This document shows, piece by piece, positions 5,805 to 8,284 of a DNA stretch of 8,284 nt. The stretch is from Alphaproteobacteria bacterium. Its GTDB lineage: Bacteria; Pseudomonadota; Alphaproteobacteria; Sphingomonadales; SMXR01. The notes beneath the pieces are model-generated. The model was given only the letters and a program-made list of their open reading frames with translations, was not told the DNA's origin and ran no database searches. The stretch lies in contig SMXR01000076.1 of the NCBI GenBank assembly GCA_004356215.1, positions 1 to 8,284 on the forward strand. Direction: 5' to 3'. How positions within the stretch are numbered: position 1 is the first letter of the stretch; each line of letters starts with the position of its first letter. The position numbers were made by a program, and so were the translations under genes.

Positions 5805-6448
5805 CCGATTATCCCAATCCGGCGTTACCGGCGCTTGAAGCCAAGCTTGCCCGCGGCATGCCCTTGGATGGCCCGGCGCTGGTGAAATCACCCTTGCGAG
5901 GGGATCTTTCCAACAGTGGGTTAAAAGACCAGCCAGCGGTCAAAGAGGCCGCCGTCCTGATCCCAATCATTTTTAAGGACGGGATACTTTCAATTCTGTT
6001 CACCCAGCGGCCAGAAACCATGAAGGAACACCCCGGACAAATCAGTTTCCCGGGGGGCCGTGCAGCACCGGGAGATAAAACCCCGGAGGAGACTGCACTG
6101 CGCGAAGCCAACGAGGAAATCGGCCTATCTGCCGCCTCGGTAAACATTATTGGCAGGCTTCCCGCCTATCATACCATTACCCGATATAAAGTGACCCCGG
6201 TGATCGGAGTGATCAGGAACAAATTCTCCCCGGTCATCGATCCCCGCGAGGTCGTCGAAATATTCCACGCCCCGGTGTCTTTCTTTTTGGATAAAACCAA
6301 CGCTCAAACCCAAACCCGGATTCGGGAGGGAAAAGAACGTACCTTTTATGCCTTTCAATACCGGGACCATTACATTTGGGGAGCGACGGCAGCGATGCTG
6401 ATCAACCTGCGCGAGGCCTTGCTGGCCTATGCCACGGGTAGCGAATAA
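5801..6448 (+). CDS. CoA pyrophosphatase-type Nudix hydrolase (NudL-like)
   Basis: This complete 215-residue cytoplasmic Nudix enzyme belongs to the family that splits CoA and its derivatives into 3',5'-ADP and 4'-phosphopantetheine. The CoA-specific subfamily signature is present as LFTQRPETMKEHPGQISFPGG (residues 66-86), followed by the Nudix metal-binding helix LREANEEIGL (100-109), whose glutamates bind Mg2+. As in this subfamily, the classical GX5EX7REUXEEXGU box is altered: Asp92 stands at the position of the first Glu, with one extra residue before the REA. The N-terminal 50 residues (PALVKSPLRGDLS) resemble the leader found in alphaproteobacterial homologues. The start codon overlaps the preceding stop (ATGA at 5801-5804), showing coupling to the DUF1285 gene. 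The substrate may be CoA, acyl-CoA or another nucleotide; sequence alone cannot settle it. Confidence 0.9.
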   Translation: MTDYPNPALPALEAKLARGMPLDGPALVKSPLRGDLSNSGLKDQPAVKEAAVLIPIIFKDGILSILFTQRPETMKEHPGQISFPGGRAAPGDKTPEETALREANEEIGLSAASVNIIGRLPAYHTITRYKVTPVIGVIRNKFSPVIDPREVVEIFHAPVSFFLDKTNAQTQTRIREGKERTFYAFQYRDHYIWGATAAMLINLREALLAYATGSE

Positions 6449-6459
6449 AAAATAGGGTC

Positions 6460-7665
6460 ATGGTGAAAAGCAGAAAAATAAAATTGGATACACCCCAGTT
6501 TGGTTGGGTAGGAGAAAAGGAAACCCGGACTTTGGTCAAAGCGCTGGGCCAAGGAAATTGCCGGTTTGTTGGTGGGGCTGTCAGGGACAGTTTGCTTAGC
6601 AAGACTGTCCAGGACATTGATGTGGCCACACCCTTAACACCCGAAAAAGTTATGGCTGCCCTTAAGATTGCTGGCATTAAAGTCATTCCCACGGGTTTTA
6701 AACACGGTACGGTCAGCGTCGTTTTCAAAGGCCGGACCTTTGAAATTACGACGTTACGCCACGATGTGAAAACATTCGGGCGCCATGCCAAAGTCGCCTT
6801 TCATGACGATTGGGAAGCCGATGCAGCGCGGCGGGATTTTACCATCAACGCGTTGTATCTTTCTCCCGATGGCACCCTTTATGATTATTTTGGCGGTGAA
6901 AAGGACCTTAAAGACGGCCTTGTGCGTTTTATCGGACAAGCGGAAAAACGCATCAAAGAAGACTCCTTGAGAATTTTACGATTTTTCCGGTTTCATGCCT
7001 GGTATGGCAAGGAAGATTTAAACCCTGGTGGATTGCAAGCTATTGCAGGCACGATCAAACTCCTTAATAAACTTTCGGCTGACCGGGTCCGGAATGAATT
7101 TCTTAAAACCTTGCGGGCACCAAACCCGCTCCCAGGCTTAAGGGGTATGAAAGAAACTGGGGTGCTTGGCCATTTGTTCAAAGGCGGTAAATTCAATTTA
7201 GAAAAACTTGGCAAAGTGGTTCAGCTTGAAGCCGGGCTGGATATGACATCCGCTTTGCGCCGTCTGGCGGCCCTCATCACCTTGGATGAAAAAGAGGCCA
7301 AAAATATCGGCGTCCGGCTCAAACTTTCAAACCGGGCGCAAACCCGGCTGGTCGCCATGTTAGCGGGGGTGTTACCGGAAAACATTTCAAAAAAAGACGC
7401 AGCCCGGGAAATTTATTTGAACGGCAAAGAGGTTTTCATGGACCGTCTTATTTTACGGGGCGGTGAAGTGTCCGAAATTAAATCCCTGTTAAAATTTGCT
7501 GAGGATTTTCAAATTCCAAATTTCCCCGTCGGCGGTGCTGATCTGGAAAGACAAGGAATCAAACCGGGTGTGAAAATGGGAACAATTTTGAAAGAGCTGG
7601 AAACCCGCTGGGTGGCGAGCGATTTCGTTCTTTCCAAAGAGCAGTTATTAAAAAAGGTATCCTAG
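6460..7665 (+). CDS. cca: CCA tRNA nucleotidyltransferase (CCA-adding enzyme, class II)
   Basis: This complete 401-residue enzyme would add or repair the 3'-terminal CCA of tRNAs using CTP and ATP without a template. The polymerase head has the nucleotide-binding FVGGAVRD (residues 36-43), the metal-binding DID carboxylates (52-54) in QDIDVATP, FEITTLR (94-100) with a likely third carboxylate, and RRDFTINALY (124-133), which includes the RRD sugar and base-selecting motif. Then follow RILRFFRFHAWYG (171-183) and DRVRNE (208-213), a form of the ERxRxE motif. The C-terminal body shows no HD phosphohydrolase motif. Poly(A) polymerase shares the head domain, but the length and HAWYG segment match the alphaproteobacterial CCA enzymes. 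The start is uncertain: AGGG at 6454-6457 is only two bases from the ATG at 6460 but five from an in-frame GTG at 6463. It follows the Nudix stop by 11 bases and is probably the last gene of that operon. Confidence 0.93.
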   Translation: MVKSRKIKLDTPQFGWVGEKETRTLVKALGQGNCRFVGGAVRDSLLSKTVQDIDVATPLTPEKVMAALKIAGIKVIPTGFKHGTVSVVFKGRTFEITTLRHDVKTFGRHAKVAFHDDWEADAARRDFTINALYLSPDGTLYDYFGGEKDLKDGLVRFIGQAEKRIKEDSLRILRFFRFHAWYGKEDLNPGGLQAIAGTIKLLNKLSADRVRNEFLKTLRAPNPLPGLRGMKETGVLGHLFKGGKFNLEKLGKVVQLEAGLDMTSALRRLAALITLDEKEAKNIGVRLKLSNRAQTRLVAMLAGVLPENISKKDAAREIYLNGKEVFMDRLILRGGEVSEIKSLLKFAEDFQIPNFPVGGADLERQGIKPGVKMGTILKELETRWVASDFVLSKEQLLKKVS

Positions 7666-8284
7666 TGCCACTTCACCTCGGGCGGCAGCGACATCAAAAT
7701 GGCATCAACATTGCCGCCGGTCTTGAGACCAAATAGGGTCCCCCGGTCATAAATCAAGTTAAATTCGACATAGCGGCCGCGCTTATATAGAAGCGCATCA
7801 CGTTCTTCATCGGTCCAGGGTTTATTCATGTGGCGGCGGTAGATGGTTGGTACAATATCCCGGAAGGCGCGGCCGACATCCTGGGTAAAGGCGAAATCCT
7901 TATCCCAATTTCCGGTGTTGAGGTTGTCATAAAAAATGCCGCCGACCCCACGCGGTTCATTGCGGTGCTTGATAAAGAAATAGTCATCACACCAAGCCTT
8001 GAACTTTGGAAAATAGTCGGGATCATGCTTGTCGCAGGCATTTTTGAAGGCACCATGAAAGTCGGCGGTATCCCTATCATCGGGAAAGGTCGGGGTCATG
8101 TCGCCGCCACCGCCAAACCAGGACTTTGTGGTGACGATAAAGCGGGTATTGAAATGAACCGCGGGCACATGAGGCGAGTGCGGGTGGGCCACCAGGGAGA
8201 GGCCCGTCGCCCAAAACCGGGGGTCTTCATCAGCCCCGGGAATAGCCTTGGCGAATTCCTTGGAAAAACTGCCATGAACGGTTG
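7662..8284 (-). CDS. hemF: Oxygen-dependent coproporphyrinogen III oxidase (HemF), C-terminal part
   Basis: This gene reads leftward; its 5' end lies beyond the window, and 206 residues are visible up to the TAG at 7664-7662. The frame stays open to the edge, with the first full codon at 8282, so the GTG at 8192 is internal. The enzyme converts coproporphyrinogen III to protoporphyrinogen IX with O2, a heme-synthesis step in the cytoplasm. Family landmarks are HGSFSKEFAKAIPGA, DPRFWATGLSLVAHP, PAVHFNTRF, KSWFGGGGDMTP, the signature block KAWCDDYFFIKHRNEPRG followed by VGGIFYD, and the C-terminal GRYVEFNLIYDRGTLFGL and TGGNVDAILMSLPPEVKW. The conserved histidines of the active site region are present. 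The protein ends at KWH, about 25-30 residues earlier than E. coli HemF; I believe shorter ends are usual in alphaproteobacteria. Its stop shares CTAG with the convergent cca stop. Confidence 0.96.
   Translation of the reverse strand, partial: TVHGSFSKEFAKAIPGADEDPRFWATGLSLVAHPHSPHVPAVHFNTRFIVTTKSWFGGGGDMTPTFPDDRDTADFHGAFKNACDKHDPDYFPKFKAWCDDYFFIKHRNEPRGVGGIFYDNLNTGNWDKDFAFTQDVGRAFRDIVPTIYRRHMNKPWTDEERDALLYKRGRYVEFNLIYDRGTLFGLKTGGNVDAILMSLPPEVKWH

Noticed and set aside
8190..8192. GTG as a start codon for a 176-residue HemF-like protein
   Set aside because: The frame continues upstream to the window edge with strongly HemF-like residues (HGSFSKEFAKAIPGA, DPRFWATGLSL), so this codon is an internal Val.
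1..8284. CRISPR arrays, tRNA or rRNA genes, insertion sequences, attachment sites
   Set aside because: I saw no regularly spaced repeats, tRNA-like cloverleaf sequence, transposase or integrase coding, or terminal inverted repeats anywhere in the window.

Overview
The window looks like ordinary chromosome from an alphaproteobacterium of moderate GC content. The evidence is a GroESL operon with both a heat-shock sigma-type promoter and a CIRCE operator, a GroEL ending in a Gly-Gly-Met tail, an adrenodoxin-reductase-type ferredoxin reductase, an alphaproteobacterial-type aerobic HemF, and the gene order DUF1285 / CoA-type Nudix / CCA-adding enzyme, which I know from that class. The genus cannot be named from this sequence. 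There is no sign of phage, plasmid, insertion sequence, CRISPR array or RNA gene.

Layout, left to right. (1) Minus strand, 1-1569: the 5' end of sppA (signal peptide peptidase, cut by the window edge), preceded by a complete fprA-like ferredoxin-NADP+ reductase gene. The two are probably co-transcribed leftward. (2) 1570-1796: a divergent control region. The groESL side carries a sigma-32-like promoter followed directly by a CIRCE operator. (3) 1797-3783: groES and groEL, closed by a strong intrinsic terminator at 3807-3835. (4) 3841-3966: a control region for the next gene, with a PHO-box-like pair of direct repeats, a short inverted repeat and a possible nine-codon leader reading frame. (5) 3967-5196: an outer-membrane porin of the phosphate-selective O/P family. 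(6) 5241-7665: DUF1285 protein, Nudix hydrolase and CCA tRNA nucleotidyltransferase, tightly packed (ATGA overlap, then an 11-base gap) and probably one operon. (7) Minus strand, 7662-8284: the 3' two thirds of hemF, whose stop codon overlaps the cca stop within a single CTAG.

The genes serve separate housekeeping roles: protein folding under stress, electron supply to ferredoxin, membrane-protein turnover, phosphate or anion uptake, CoA or nucleotide clean-up with tRNA 3'-end maturation, and heme synthesis. The most informative parts are the control regions. Candidate dual positive and negative heat-shock control of groESL is well supported by sequence. The PHO-box-like repeats in front of a gene whose protein family includes phosphate porins are a coherent but unproven link to phosphate starvation. 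I found no convincing undescribed system; the least understood gene is the DUF1285 member.
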